From the NCBI GenBank assembly GCA_016926695.1, contig JAFGOB010000088.1, forward strand, positions 1 to 64,000: DNA of 64,000 bases, given 5' to 3'. The notes beneath the pieces were generated by a model. The model had not been told where the DNA came from, did not search any database, and worked only from the letters and a program-made list of their open reading frames with translations. This document shows, piece by piece, positions 33,587 through 42,498 of this stretch. The position numbers were made by a program, and so were the translations under genes. The DNA comes from Dehalococcoidales bacterium (GTDB lineage Bacteria; Chloroflexota; Dehalococcoidia; Dehalococcoidales; UBA3254). Position 1 is the stretch's first letter, and the number at the start of each line of letters is the position of its first letter.

Positions 33587-35155
33587 ATGAAACCGGACCC
33601 GAAAGTCCCGCAGATAGATATCAACGAGCAGTTCAAACAGGCCCTTGATCTGCTGGAGAACACGCATAAATGCGTATTCATCACCGGCCGGGCTGGTACG
33701 GGAAAGTCAACCCTGCTGAGCTATTTCAGGCTTATTACCAGCAAAAAGGTAGCCGTCCTTGCTCCCACCGGCGTCGCAGCTTTGAATGTCAAAGGCCAGA
33801 CCGTCCATTCCTTTTTCCGCTTTAAACCCGGGGTTACTCTTAAACTGGTAAAAAAGCTGCGTTCAGGTGATGGGGGAAAACTGATTTACCGGAAACTCGA
33901 TGCTATAGTAATTGATGAGATCTCCATGGTCAGGGCAGACCTGCTTGACTGCGTGGATAAATTTTTACGTCTGAACGGTCCTGATCCAGAAAAGCCATTC
34001 GGGGGTATACAGATGATCTTTATAGGCGACCTCTACCAGTTACCGCCTGTTATCACCACCAGGGAAAGGGAAGGCTTCGCTTCTCTCTACAAGACCCCCT
34101 ATTTTTACAGCGCAAGAGTCTTTGACGTCCTTGAAATGGAATTCCTCGAGCTGGAAAAAATTTACCGGCAGCATGACCCTGATTTTATCAACCTGCTCAA
34201 TTCCATCCGTAACCGCTCAATAGATGAAGAGGGACTTGCCCGCCTGAACAGCCGCTATAAACCCGGATTCGAACCCTCTACCGGCGATCATTATGTATAC
34301 CTTACCACCACTAATGAAATGGCCTCAACAGTCAATAACTTTCAGCTCAACCAGCTCGACAGCCCCCTGTACATTCTTAAAGGCGTGATCGAAGGAGATT
34401 TCGGGAAGGAGTACCTGCCCACGGCTGTTGATCTCCAGGTCAAGACAGGCGCCCAGATCATGCTCCTTAATAATGACGCTGACGGGCGCTGGGTCAACGG
34501 CACTATCGGGGAAATCGACGAGATTTGCCCGGACGAGGACGGCAATCAGATTATCGTAGCAACGCTTCCGGATGGAATCGCGGAGATTACCCCGTTTACC
34601 TGGGAAATATACCGCTTTACGGTAGACGGCGAAGCCTTGCAGTCCGAGGTAATCGGCACGTTCACCCAGTACCCGCTCATACTGGCCTGGGCCATTACCA
34701 TCCATAAAAGCCAGGGGAAAACCTTCGATAAGGTGGTGATAGATATCGGCAGCGGTACCTTCGCGCACGGTCAGATGTACGTGGCTTTGAGCCGCTGTAC
34801 CACCTTTAACGGCATTATACTGAAACGCCGGATACTCAAAAATCATATCCGGACGGACTATAAAGTGGTGGATTTCCTGACAAGCTTCCAGTATCAGAAA
34901 GCCGAATTGAATTGCTCCACTGAAGAAAAAATGGATACCATCCGAAAGGCCATCCGGGATAACGTACCGCTGGATATTGTTTATCTGAAACCATCGGATG
35001 AGAAGACACGCAGGACTATACTGCCCCGCTGTATCGGAGAAATGGAATACGGGGGGAAAAGCTACCTGGGTTTGCGTGCCTTTTGCCTCAACCGCAATGA
35101 CGAGAGGACCTTCCGGGTGGACAGGATACTGGAGATACATGAGGCCGGCCGGTAA
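33587..35155 (+). CDS. Pif1-family helicase with C-terminal WYL domain
   Basis: About 522 residues. ATG 33587 is preferred over GTG 33581 because AGGACAGG then lies at normal distance. SF1B helicase motifs: Walker A GRAGTGKST (about 36-44), LAPTGVAALNVKGQTVHSFF, Walker B AIVIDEISM, GDLYQLPPV, and the C-terminal ITIHKSQGKTFD with MYVALSRCTTFNGI. Pif1 helicases unwind 5' to 3' and remove G-quadruplexes and R-loops. The last 80 residues form a WYL domain (PLDIVYLKPSDEKTRRTILPR ... RTFRVDRILEIHE). Pif1-WYL proteins are known, for example in Thermotoga, where WYL binds single-stranded DNA. Monocistronic. Confidence 0.92.
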   Translation: MKPDPKVPQIDINEQFKQALDLLENTHKCVFITGRAGTGKSTLLSYFRLITSKKVAVLAPTGVAALNVKGQTVHSFFRFKPGVTLKLVKKLRSGDGGKLIYRKLDAIVIDEISMVRADLLDCVDKFLRLNGPDPEKPFGGIQMIFIGDLYQLPPVITTREREGFASLYKTPYFYSARVFDVLEMEFLELEKIYRQHDPDFINLLNSIRNRSIDEEGLARLNSRYKPGFEPSTGDHYVYLTTTNEMASTVNNFQLNQLDSPLYILKGVIEGDFGKEYLPTAVDLQVKTGAQIMLLNNDADGRWVNGTIGEIDEICPDEDGNQIIVATLPDGIAEITPFTWEIYRFTVDGEALQSEVIGTFTQYPLILAWAITIHKSQGKTFDKVVIDIGSGTFAHGQMYVALSRCTTFNGIILKRRILKNHIRTDYKVVDFLTSFQYQKAELNCSTEEKMDTIRKAIRDNVPLDIVYLKPSDEKTRRTILPRCIGEMEYGGKSYLGLRAFCLNRNDERTFRVDRILEIHEAGR

Positions 35156-35212
35156 CGACCGTAGTACCTCGTAATCTGCTTTACGGTCACTTAAAGCTTA
35201 TAGTGCCTTAAA

Positions 35213-35226
35213 CACTGTAAACTTAA
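35213..35226 (+). repeat. 14-bp inverted repeat, left arm
   Basis: CACTGTAAACTTAA, the exact complement of 35937-35950. Together the arms flank the MBL hydrolase gene. Confidence 0.6.
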
Positions 35227-35241
35227 CTAACCGGCGCTACG

Positions 35242-35883
35242 CTACATCGTCCAGGTAACGTCCCCGCACAGCTCCGGGTCATGTGAACGATCAGAGAAAG
35301 CGGCATATTCCTCTCTGGCTGTTTTGATTGTAGTATGGCCTCCATGGCCGGGGTAGACCAGGGTCTCACCAGGCAGGACGAAAAGCCTTTGGGTAATCGA
35401 TTCAATTATGCGGGCGAAATCGGCCGGTGAGTCCGTCCTGCCGGGTCCCCCCGGAAAGAGCGTATCTCCTGCAAGAAGGAAGTTACCGAACTTCAAACAA
35501 ATGCTGCCCGGCGTATGACCGGGCGTATGGATAACGTCAATCCTGATTTCGCCGATGGAAACAGCATCCCCGTCATTCAGCGGCATTTCGGGCCGGAAGG
35601 CCAGCCGGCTATGGTTGTCGGCCGGATGAACCGCCAGCGGCGCAATAACCTTTTCACGAACAGCTTTCAGACCACCGGTATGATCGATATGGTTATGCGT
35701 CAGAAAAATACATTCACATACGGTACCGTTCAGGTTATCGATTATAGCGGGGGCGCCGTCAGGCGCATCGACCAGGGCGCTTTTTCCTGTCTTTTTACAA
35801 GCAACAATATAGGAGTTGGTATCCCATTGGCCCAGAACCATGCGCCTGATGGCTATATCATCGTTGTCAAGGATAATGTCCAT
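35242..35883 (-). CDS. MBL-fold metallo-hydrolase (glyoxalase II-like)
   Basis: A 213-residue metallo-beta-lactamase-fold hydrolase. Metal ligands: THNHIDHTGG (HxHxDH), HTPGHTPGS, LLAGDTLFPGG and YPGHG. The arrangement matches the glyoxalase II/YcbL-like group, which hydrolyses thioesters such as S-lactoylglutathione or related acyl-thiols; the natural thiol here is unknown. The gene is monocistronic, converges with the helicase gene and is bracketed by a 14-bp inverted repeat. Confidence 0.9.
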   Translation of the reverse strand: MDIILDNDDIAIRRMVLGQWDTNSYIVACKKTGKSALVDAPDGAPAIIDNLNGTVCECIFLTHNHIDHTGGLKAVREKVIAPLAVHPADNHSRLAFRPEMPLNDGDAVSIGEIRIDVIHTPGHTPGSICLKFGNFLLAGDTLFPGGPGRTDSPADFARIIESITQRLFVLPGETLVYPGHGGHTTIKTAREEYAAFSDRSHDPELCGDVTWTM

Positions 35884-35936
35884 GGATATCCTCTCAATAT
35901 GCGTTTCTGATCTAAGGCTACTGTAGTGACAGTAAA

Positions 35937-35950
35937 TTAAGTTTACAGTG
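35937..35950 (-). repeat. 14-bp inverted repeat, right arm
   Basis: TTAAGTTTACAGTG, exact complement of 35213-35226. The neighbouring GTAGTGAC...AATTAAG resembles the inner end of the MITE-like element at 6286-6298. Confidence 0.55.
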
Positions 35951-36099
35951 CTCAGCAGGCTTTTAGCTTCAAGCTACTGTAAAGCTGTTTATGAGGCACT
36001 ACACTACCATAAAAATATGGGGATTGTATAGCAAATGGTATGCCTACAGGCCTAAAACAAACATGATAACAAAAATACTCTGTAAAGAAGTAAGAAAGA

Positions 36100-36187
36100 T
36101 GTCATGCTGGAGGACCCCGATACACCTTGATTCCTATCGGGGGGACGGCAACCGCAGGTTGCCGCAGCATCCTCAGGGTGGGGTGGA
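36100..36187 (+). repeat. Dispersed repeat family A, copy 3
   Basis: Begins TGTCATGCTGGAGG and ends CTCAGGGTGGGGTGG. It contains CCCCGAT...ATCGGGG and a GGCAACC-GCA-GGTTGCC hairpin at 36147-36163. That hairpin recurs beside copy 4. Confidence 0.6.
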
Positions 36188-36225
36188 AATGACTGACATT
36201 GATAGTCCAGGAAGAAACCATTCTT

Positions 36226-36462
36226 TCAGGCATATACTTTTATTCCCCTGCTGCCCAATAATTTCTCGATCTCTGCTCGTTCGGGAAGCCCGTCAGTGTT
36301 TACCCCTGTGCTGACGCATAGTAACTCAATACCCCTCGGATTACCCTTCGCATCGTAATCAATACGCCTTTCGTTATCCAGATCTCTACCATAAGAGTAT
36401 GGTTTATCACTCAGAAATATATAAACAGCATCAGCCTCTTGATCATAACTCATTTTAAACAT
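36226..36462 (-). CDS. DUF2283 family protein
   Basis: A 78-residue protein with the family's signature opening MSYDQEADAVYIFLSD and the middle RRIDYDAKGNPRGIELL. AAAGGA lies 7 bases before ATG 36462. It starts 11 bases after the DUF4258 gene, and such pairs recur in many genomes in a toxin-antitoxin-like layout. DUF2283 would be the partner of the basic DUF4258 protein. The function is not established. Confidence 0.85.
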   Translation of the reverse strand: MFKMSYDQEADAVYIFLSDKPYSYGRDLDNERRIDYDAKGNPRGIELLCVSTGVNTDGLPERAEIEKLLGSRGIKVYA

Positions 36463-36473
36463 ACTTTTTTCCT

Positions 36474-36692
36474 TTAATAGTCAGCCGCGGTAATCACAGG
36501 ATCGCCAGGGTTACTTCCTTTAACTACTTTTATTCCTCTTCCGTTCACTATTGCCTTATATATATAATTACCTTTTTTGTCAGTATACCTGGTTTCCCAA
36601 TTCTCAAGACACTCCATTACTTCACCTTCAGTAATAGAGCGTTCTTTCATTTGCATTCTTGCGTGCCTGGTATAGCATGGTTTTTTATCCAA
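36474..36692 (-). CDS. DUF4258 family protein, possible toxin
   Basis: A 72-residue basic protein: TRHARMQMKERSITEGEVMECLEN is the DUF4258 signature (Y-T-x-H-A-x-x-R-M-x-E-R), and the end GRGIKVVKGSNPGDPVITA is also typical. The start is uncertain: TTG 36692 has no clear ribosome site. It is transcribed with the DUF2283 gene. The size, order and pairing resemble type II toxin-antitoxin modules, and the fold of DUF4258 is thought to be RelE-like, but toxicity is an inference. Confidence 0.8.
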   Translation of the reverse strand: MDKKPCYTRHARMQMKERSITEGEVMECLENWETRYTDKKGNYIYKAIVNGRGIKVVKGSNPGDPVITAADY

Positions 36693-36956
36693 TTCAGCCG
36701 GTATCCAACAATATTTCCCTCAACCACCCCTTTATTTACGACAGTTATCACCAATATTATGATAGTATAACTGAAGACTGAGGGATGTCAATTTAAGGGA
36801 AAACACTGTTTTGTAAGAAAGCAAACTCAACGATTCTGAAGTTAAATCCCTGTTCTATGTTTGACGATAGTGTTAAAATTAGACCTGATGACATGGTACG
36901 GAGACAGAGAAAGAGTCAGCGGAGGCTTTCCCTGTAACCGGGAAGGTAAATAATAA

Positions 36957-37280
36957 ATGTGGCTGTTCAGGAGAAAGAAGAAAGAAACCGGGCCGAAAGG
37001 ATCGGTACCGCGCTGTAATTTCTGCGGCAGTACCAATACAATGCTGCACAACTATCACGGCGGAGACGATCCCAATCCCGTCAGAACGTGGAGGGGGCAG
37101 CGCTATCTTACCTGCCGCTGCCTGGACTGCGGACGTGAATTTTATATCGATGAACCCGCCGGAGGTATACCCGCGGATATGCCGACGGATGAAGATATGA
37201 TAGATGAGGATGAGTTGAGAAGGGCCGAGGAAGAACTGAAAAGGCAGATAGACGACGAAGACGACCGCATGTTAAGGTAA
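36957..37280 (+). CDS. Small zinc-ribbon protein
   Basis: A 107-residue protein. A basic start (MWLFRRKKKE) is followed by two cysteine pairs, CNFCGS and CLDCGRE, about 35 residues apart, enough for one zinc ribbon. The C-terminal 45 residues are strongly acidic and probably helical (DEDELRRAEEELKRQIDDEDD). GGAAGG precedes the start. No specific family is recognised; this type of protein may bind nucleic acid or a protein partner. It is not in an operon. Confidence 0.7.
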   Translation: MWLFRRKKKETGPKGSVPRCNFCGSTNTMLHNYHGGDDPNPVRTWRGQRYLTCRCLDCGREFYIDEPAGGIPADMPTDEDMIDEDELRRAEEELKRQIDDEDDRMLR

Positions 37281-37378
37281 CAGGCTTCAGTCGCCGGTTT
37301 CCGAATAGCCTCCTGACCCGGGATTTTGATAAAAATACTTATAAAATAGGCTTAATTAATAAGGATATGAGGTACCCC

Positions 37379-37428
37379 TTCTTATTCCTATCCCCTAAAA
37401 GGGGCTTCTCCGATGGAGAAGGAGGCTT
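37379..37428. repeat. Palindromic repeat, family B-like
   Basis: Contains CCCCTaaaAGGGG and CTTCTCCgatgGAGAAG. It is related in composition to the hairpins at 46291, 56492 and 59476. Confidence 0.4.
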
Positions 37429-37482
37429 ATTGCAGTAACGCAAACCGTACCCTCAAGAATGAAACACGGTATCCGGACGGAC

Positions 37483-37914
37483 TTACACCGGCGAAGGAGG
37501 TATCGTCGTTCCCGTGGCCTTGGCCAGGAGTTTGCCGTTCTGGTTGGTGACAATCATCTCTGATATTCCCACCCTTCTGCCGCTTCGCAGTACCCGTCCT
37601 TCAGCAGTAAGCTCATCCCCGGCTGTCGCCGGGGCCAGGAGATGGATGTTGAACTGGGAGGCCAGGCTGGGCATGCTGAGCGAATTTATCGCCAGCGAAA
37701 AGGCATAATCGGCGACCGCCATGATGATGGAACCAAATACCACACCGTTAAAGTTCAGGTATTCCGGCAGCATTTTCATGGACACCTTGGAATAACCGGG
37801 GGAAAGCTCCAGCACCTTAATTTTCAAGAAAGAAGCAATGGGCTCTCCTTCCATTTTAGCCATCAGGTCCACCAGGTTTCCGTTATTTTGGGAAAGAGTA
37901 TTTTGTTCCGGCAT
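37483..37914 (-). CDS. PaaI-like hotdog thioesterase
   Basis: A 143-residue hotdog-fold protein. The central helix region NFNGVVFGSIIMAVADYAFSLAINS matches the PaaI family (HGG(A)xxxLADxAxGxA), although the usual HGG is replaced by NGVVFG. This group hydrolyses acyl-CoA thioesters, often of aromatic acids. The replaced histidine may alter or remove activity. It lies alone, near the CoA transferase and CoA ligase genes. Confidence 0.82.
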   Translation of the reverse strand: MPEQNTLSQNNGNLVDLMAKMEGEPIASFLKIKVLELSPGYSKVSMKMLPEYLNFNGVVFGSIIMAVADYAFSLAINSLSMPSLASQFNIHLLAPATAGDELTAEGRVLRSGRRVGISEMIVTNQNGKLLAKATGTTIPPSPV

Positions 37915-38176
37915 AAAAGATACCTCCTGCCTGAAAACAGTCTCCTGCGACTTGTTTAATTATAACATACCGGATCGTCAACAAACACTATTTGAACGTA
38001 ATACTACATTTTCTATCCATTTCGTCCAGCCTTTTATACCTGATATCTCCGCAGTAATGAGGAAGAACGGGTTATCAATTTGCGGAAGCCAGGATTCACC
38101 CATACCGTATTCCTGAAGCTGTGTTATAATACTAAACATGCCGCCCCGATTATCGGAATTATTATAGGAGGAAGGT

Positions 38177-38479
38177 ATGTCCATTTATTTGATGTTGACC
38201 ACGCTTACGGATTCCGGCAGGAAAAGCCTCCAGGAGGACCCTGAAGTTCTGAAAGAACTGAACAAGGAAGTAGAATTCCAGGGAGTAAAGGTACTTTGCC
38301 AGTATGCGCTGCTGGGACAATACGATTTCGTCAGTATACTGGATGCCCCCAGTAATGAGGCTATCGCCAAACTTGCGATCCGCTTAAGCGCCAGGGGTAC
38401 CACCCAAACCCTGACCATGGCCGCCATCACACTGGATAACCTTATGGCAGCCCTGAAAGAAAAATCGTTGCCATGGTAA
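38177..38479 (+). CDS. GYD-domain protein
   Basis: A 100-residue protein with the GYD-domain pattern: YLMLTTLTDSGRKSLQEDPE at the start and YALLGQYDFVSILDAPSNEAIAKLAIRLSARGTTQTLTMAA in the middle (the GxYD motif is GQYD). AGGAGG lies 5 bases before the start. The domain forms a ferredoxin-like dimer; its role is unknown. It is convergent with the CoA transferase gene. Confidence 0.88.
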   Translation: MSIYLMLTTLTDSGRKSLQEDPEVLKELNKEVEFQGVKVLCQYALLGQYDFVSILDAPSNEAIAKLAIRLSARGTTQTLTMAAITLDNLMAALKEKSLPW

Positions 38480-38523
38480 ACGTATATGACGGGCAGGGCT
38501 GCAACCAGCCCTGTCCGGTCGTG

Positions 38524-39723
38524 CTATACAATCCCGGAATCCCTGAGTTGCCGGATTTCTTCTCCATCCAGGGACAGCCACCCCTTCAGTATTTCTTCCG
38601 TATTTTCACCTAGATCGGGTGAGGCCTTCTCGATGCGGGCTGGAGTACGGGAAAGCTTGACCGGTGTATTTACCACTTTAAATTTCCCCGCCCGGTGATG
38701 TTCAACTTCGATTATCATCTCTCTCTGGTTTACCTGGGGATCAGCAGCTACCTTATCGATGGTATTGACCGGACCGCAGGCAATGGATACAGCTTCAAAC
38801 TCTTTTATCCATTCACCGGTAGTCTTCCGCCGCATGGCCTCATATAGTATGGGTTCAAGAATTTCGTTATGGCGGGAACGCTGCCAGCCGGTTTCGAAGC
38901 GCTGGTCGTCAATAAGCTCCATTAGGCCCAGGGTAGCGCAAAAAACCGGCCACTGGTCCTGTATTCCTCCCATGGTAGCTACAGCGATATACGAGTCTCT
39001 GGTAGGAAAGACCTGAAAGGGTGTGAATACCGGGTGCCGTGTTCCCAGCGGCTGCGGCAGCTCCCCGGTAGCCAGATAACGGACAAAAGCATTCTCCTGG
39101 AGGGCAACCTGGCAGTCCAGCATGCTGATGTCTATCATCTGGCCTTCCCCGCTCCTGTGACGCTCCTCAAGGGCCGCCAGTATCGAAACAGCCATAAACA
39201 GGCCGGCTGTAATATCACCTATCGAAGCCCCGGGCCTGACCGGAGGACGGCCCGGCTCTCCAGTGACACTGAGAATACCACCCATGGCCTGCACGATGAC
39301 ATCAAAAGCCGGTTTGTTTTTATAAGGCCCGTTCTGCCCGAAACCGGAGCACATGGCATAGATTATACCCGGATTGCATTGCCTTACCGTGTCGTAACCT
39401 ATACCCAACTTTTCCATGGTTCCGGGCACATAGTTGCTGGCAATAACATCCGCCTGTTTTACCAGCCGCAGCAATATCTCCCTGCCTTTTTGGGAGGCCA
39501 GGTTCAAGGTGATGCTTTTCTTGCCCCTGTTCAGACTGAGAAAATAGGTGCTGACTCCGTTTATGTGCGGACCGTTGCCCCGGGCGATATCGCCGGCTCC
39601 GGGTCTTTCGATCTTTATGACCTCCGCCCCAAGATCGCCCAGTATCATCGTGCAGTAGGGACCGGACAGGACCCAGGTCAGGTCCAGTATTTTTATCCCT
39701 TCCAGTGCTTTACCCATCGACAT
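38524..39723 (-). CDS. CaiB/BaiF-family CoA transferase
   Basis: A 399-residue class III CoA transferase, which moves CoA between carboxylic acids. Seen are the N-terminal ILDLTWVLSGPYCTMILGDLGAEVIKIERP, the loop NRGKKSITLNL, and DISMLDCQVAL, whose aspartate is the expected site of the acyl-enzyme. Length is normal. It lies 29 bases downstream of the acyl-CoA ligase gene on the same strand, so together they activate a carboxylic acid and pass on its CoA. The substrate is not visible. Confidence 0.93.
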   Translation of the reverse strand: MSMGKALEGIKILDLTWVLSGPYCTMILGDLGAEVIKIERPGAGDIARGNGPHINGVSTYFLSLNRGKKSITLNLASQKGREILLRLVKQADVIASNYVPGTMEKLGIGYDTVRQCNPGIIYAMCSGFGQNGPYKNKPAFDVIVQAMGGILSVTGEPGRPPVRPGASIGDITAGLFMAVSILAALEERHRSGEGQMIDISMLDCQVALQENAFVRYLATGELPQPLGTRHPVFTPFQVFPTRDSYIAVATMGGIQDQWPVFCATLGLMELIDDQRFETGWQRSRHNEILEPILYEAMRRKTTGEWIKEFEAVSIACGPVNTIDKVAADPQVNQREMIIEVEHHRAGKFKVVNTPVKLSRTPARIEKASPDLGENTEEILKGWLSLDGEEIRQLRDSGIV

Positions 39724-39752
39724 ATTCCCTGTTAATAACCATGTATTCTATA

Positions 39753-41315
39753 TTATAATGTGCCTCCGCCATACTTCAGTCTCAGCTTGGTTTTCTCTAT
39801 TTTACCGGTGGCATTGCGCGGCACTTTATCAAAGATGATCTTTCGGGGTCTCTTGTAGCGGGGAAGGTTCTTCTCAATAAAGGCATTGATCTCTTCTTCT
39901 GTCAGGGTCTGGCCCGGTTTGACATCAATCACCGCCCCCACGATTTCTCCCAGCCGTTTGTCCGGCACACCGATAACCGCCACATCATATACGGCCGGAT
40001 GATTATGAATCACATCCTCGACTTCAATCGGGTAAATGTTTTCGCCGCCGACTATGATAACATCCTTTTTACGGTCCACCAGGTAGACATAGCCGTCGTT
40101 GTCTATACGCGCCATATCCCCGGTGCGCAGCCAGCCGTCCTGAATGGTCTTAGCCGTCAGCTCGGGATTCTTGTAGTATTCCTTCATCACTCCATCCCCC
40201 TTAATGCACAGCTCACCCACCATCCAGGGGGGTATGTTGCGGTTGTCGTCGGCATGTACGATTTTCAACTGCCAGCCCATTCCCACCTTGCCTACGGCTC
40301 CCGCCTTGAACTCATTTTCAAGGCCCAGGTGTACAGAGCCGGGACCGGTGGCCTCGCTCAGACCGTAGTTGTTGTCATATTTCATATTGGGGAAATAGTC
40401 TCTCCAGTGCAGGACCAGGGCCGGAGGAACAGGCTGAGCGCCGATATGCATCAGACGCCACTGCCTGAGATTATAATCGGACAGCTTGAGTTCTCCCTTG
40501 TCCAGGGCTACCAGAAGGTCATGCACCCAGGGCACCAGCAGCCAGACGATGGTCCCCTTCTCGTTGCTGACTGCCTCCAGCACATTTTTCGGGCTGAACT
40601 CGGTCAGGATGGTACCCCTGGAACCTGATATCAAACTGCCGTACCAGTGCATGGTCGCCCCCGTATGATAGAGAGGAGGCAGAATAATAAAGTTATCCCT
40701 GCGCGTCTGATGATGGTGGGACTGCTCTACCCTGGCGGCGAAAGACATGTTCCTGTGAGTGAGCAACACCGGCTTGGGCGATCCCGTCGTGCCGGAGGTA
40801 AAGTAAAGGCCGCATTCATCCTCAGGTCCCAGCTCCACATTCAAAGGTTCGGCGCTGCTGCTCTTCAAGACCTCATCGTAATGTACCATCCACGACGGCA
40901 GATTGGGGCCGATATATATATAGTCCTTAATACCGCCGAGAGAGTCCCTAACCGTTTCCACCGGTTTGACGAACTCATCCTCCAGGATCATGGCGCTCCC
41001 CTCGGCGATATCGGCGCAGAACTTGAAGTCCTGTGCGTTAAAACGGTAGTTCAGCGGTACAGCCCAGGCGCCGGTCTTGATAATTCCGAAATAGCAGATC
41101 AGCCACGGGATGGAATTCCTCATCCAGTGAATTACTTTATCATCCCTTTTGATGCCTTTTCCAGCCAGGTAGTTGGCGATACGGTTGGCATTATCATCGA
41201 ACTCTTTCCAGGTGATGGTCCGGCGATAATTCAGGCTGGGCCTCAGCTCGATAAGGGCTACGTCGTCAGGATATTTCCTGGCGTTGTTTTCCAGCATAGT
41301 GACGATGGTAGTCAT
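39753..41315 (-). CDS. Acyl-CoA synthetase (AMP-forming)
   Basis: A 520-residue ligase of the acyl-adenylate superfamily. ATP loop YFTSGTTGSPKPVLLTHRN, adenine region NYGLSEATGPG, hinge GWLRTGDMARIDNDGYVYLVDRKKDVIIVGGENIYPIEVE, and catalytic lysine region PRNATGKIEKTKLR. It resembles medium- or long-chain fatty-acid or cyclohexane/aromatic-acid CoA ligases. First gene of a two-gene operon with the CoA transferase. Confidence 0.94.
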   Translation of the reverse strand: MTTIVTMLENNARKYPDDVALIELRPSLNYRRTITWKEFDDNANRIANYLAGKGIKRDDKVIHWMRNSIPWLICYFGIIKTGAWAVPLNYRFNAQDFKFCADIAEGSAMILEDEFVKPVETVRDSLGGIKDYIYIGPNLPSWMVHYDEVLKSSSAEPLNVELGPEDECGLYFTSGTTGSPKPVLLTHRNMSFAARVEQSHHHQTRRDNFIILPPLYHTGATMHWYGSLISGSRGTILTEFSPKNVLEAVSNEKGTIVWLLVPWVHDLLVALDKGELKLSDYNLRQWRLMHIGAQPVPPALVLHWRDYFPNMKYDNNYGLSEATGPGSVHLGLENEFKAGAVGKVGMGWQLKIVHADDNRNIPPWMVGELCIKGDGVMKEYYKNPELTAKTIQDGWLRTGDMARIDNDGYVYLVDRKKDVIIVGGENIYPIEVEDVIHNHPAVYDVAVIGVPDKRLGEIVGAVIDVKPGQTLTEEEINAFIEKNLPRYKRPRKIIFDKVPRNATGKIEKTKLRLKYGGGTL

Positions 41316-41509
41316 GTCTTTCCTAACTCCTTTCAGGCGCGAACGTAACGACGTTATTTTCAGCTTATTTAGATTAACATTTTTTATAAGTCTTTACCAG
41401 TTGCACAGGCCTGTCATCATACCGCTTTTTCTCCTGAAACATGCTTGACGATATGAAATTGTGTTAAACTATTAGAACCAGTGTATGGAAGTGATCGGAG
41501 AGAAACATT

Positions 41510-42046
41510 ATGCATCACTCACTCCGCCTTTACGGCCAGCACCAGCACAGACTTATACATCTGTATATATCACTCGCCAGGTTAACGCGCATCCCCGTTA
41601 TCGGCAGCATAGTCCGCTGGGTAGCCAATACCTACGCCGTTCACGGGCACAGCGGCTACTTATTAACGTTGCCCGAGGCCGAGCAGATCGTGGATATCGC
41701 CTCAAGCATATCGCTGGGCCCCTGTAGCTGCCGCCAGGAGTTCCACAAGTGCAATTACCCGGTAATGAGTGAAATAGTGCTTGAAAGCGGATCGAAAGAG
41801 GTCTATGCTTCACGCTGCAAAGAGTTCAAGGCCATATCGAAAGAAGAAGCCAAGGAAGTACTGCGCCAGGCCCACCGCAATCACCTGACCCACAGTATAA
41901 TGCACTGCGGGGGACACTACTACGCCCTCTGCAACTGCTGTCCCTGCTGCTGCGTGCCCACACGGCTGCTCAAGCAGTTCGGCATCGGCAAGGCCCTGGT
42001 CAGGAATCCGCGCGTCACAGAGGACTTCCGGGACCAGCAACTATAA
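41510..42046 (+). CDS. Cysteine-rich, probable iron-sulfur protein
   Basis: A 178-residue protein with GGAGA 8 bases upstream. An N-terminal stretch (about 1-60) has helical, partly hydrophobic character. Cysteines fall in PCSCRQEFHKC around residue 75 and in CGGHYYALCNCCPCCCVPTRL around residue 145; the second cluster holds seven cysteines in fifteen residues, a pattern I associate with 4Fe-4S ferredoxin-type proteins of anaerobes. Which cofactor it binds cannot be told. It stands alone, divergent from the acyl-CoA ligase operon. Low-similarity family; function unknown. Confidence 0.65.
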   Translation: MHHSLRLYGQHQHRLIHLYISLARLTRIPVIGSIVRWVANTYAVHGHSGYLLTLPEAEQIVDIASSISLGPCSCRQEFHKCNYPVMSEIVLESGSKEVYASRCKEFKAISKEEAKEVLRQAHRNHLTHSIMHCGGHYYALCNCCPCCCVPTRLLKQFGIGKALVRNPRVTEDFRDQQL

Positions 42047-42498
42047 CAATCTTTTACCGGTCCTGGTCTGTCTATAAAAATGCGACTAAAAAGCCGTACA
42101 GACAAAACTGCTGTATTCTTTATTTTTAACTACGGACAGGAGTCAAGATAAATGGGACCGGATTTGTCCAGAGTCATCTTTTTTAGAAAGTCCAATTGGT
42201 CTCCACGCGCCGTTCAATAATAACAAATCGAATACAACCTTAACACACCAATGATGTGCTTTTTCATTGTCAATAAAAAATATACCCTATCCATATTTTG
42301 ACTTTTGTCTTGATATAATCAGGGTTAATTTGTTGATAACTCTGATTATAAATAATGAGATACATCAAATAATAAGGGTTATCAGACAGGGAAAAAGAGG
42401 GATGCGGGAAAAGCAGAATCAGGCTAAAATAATATTAAACGACCTTCCCGATATACACGGATGGAGACTACTCACGATCCACAGAGGACCCACAAGCA
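42047..42498. other. Non-coding stretch
   Basis: AT-rich, with no gene supported. A frame at 42267-42509 was rejected. GTCTGT (about 42067) and ACAGAC (about 42100) can pair and may form the 3' end of the upstream transcript. Confidence 0.45.

Larger units (their letters stand above)
35884..36225. other. Non-coding stretch with repeats
   Basis: Contains the right arm of the inverted repeat (35937-35950) and copy 3 of repeat family A (36100-36187). No gene is supported. Confidence 0.55.

Noticed and set aside
34325..35140. Long 271-codon frame antisense to the helicase
   Set aside because: Opposite conserved Pif1 and WYL motifs; no family content of its own.
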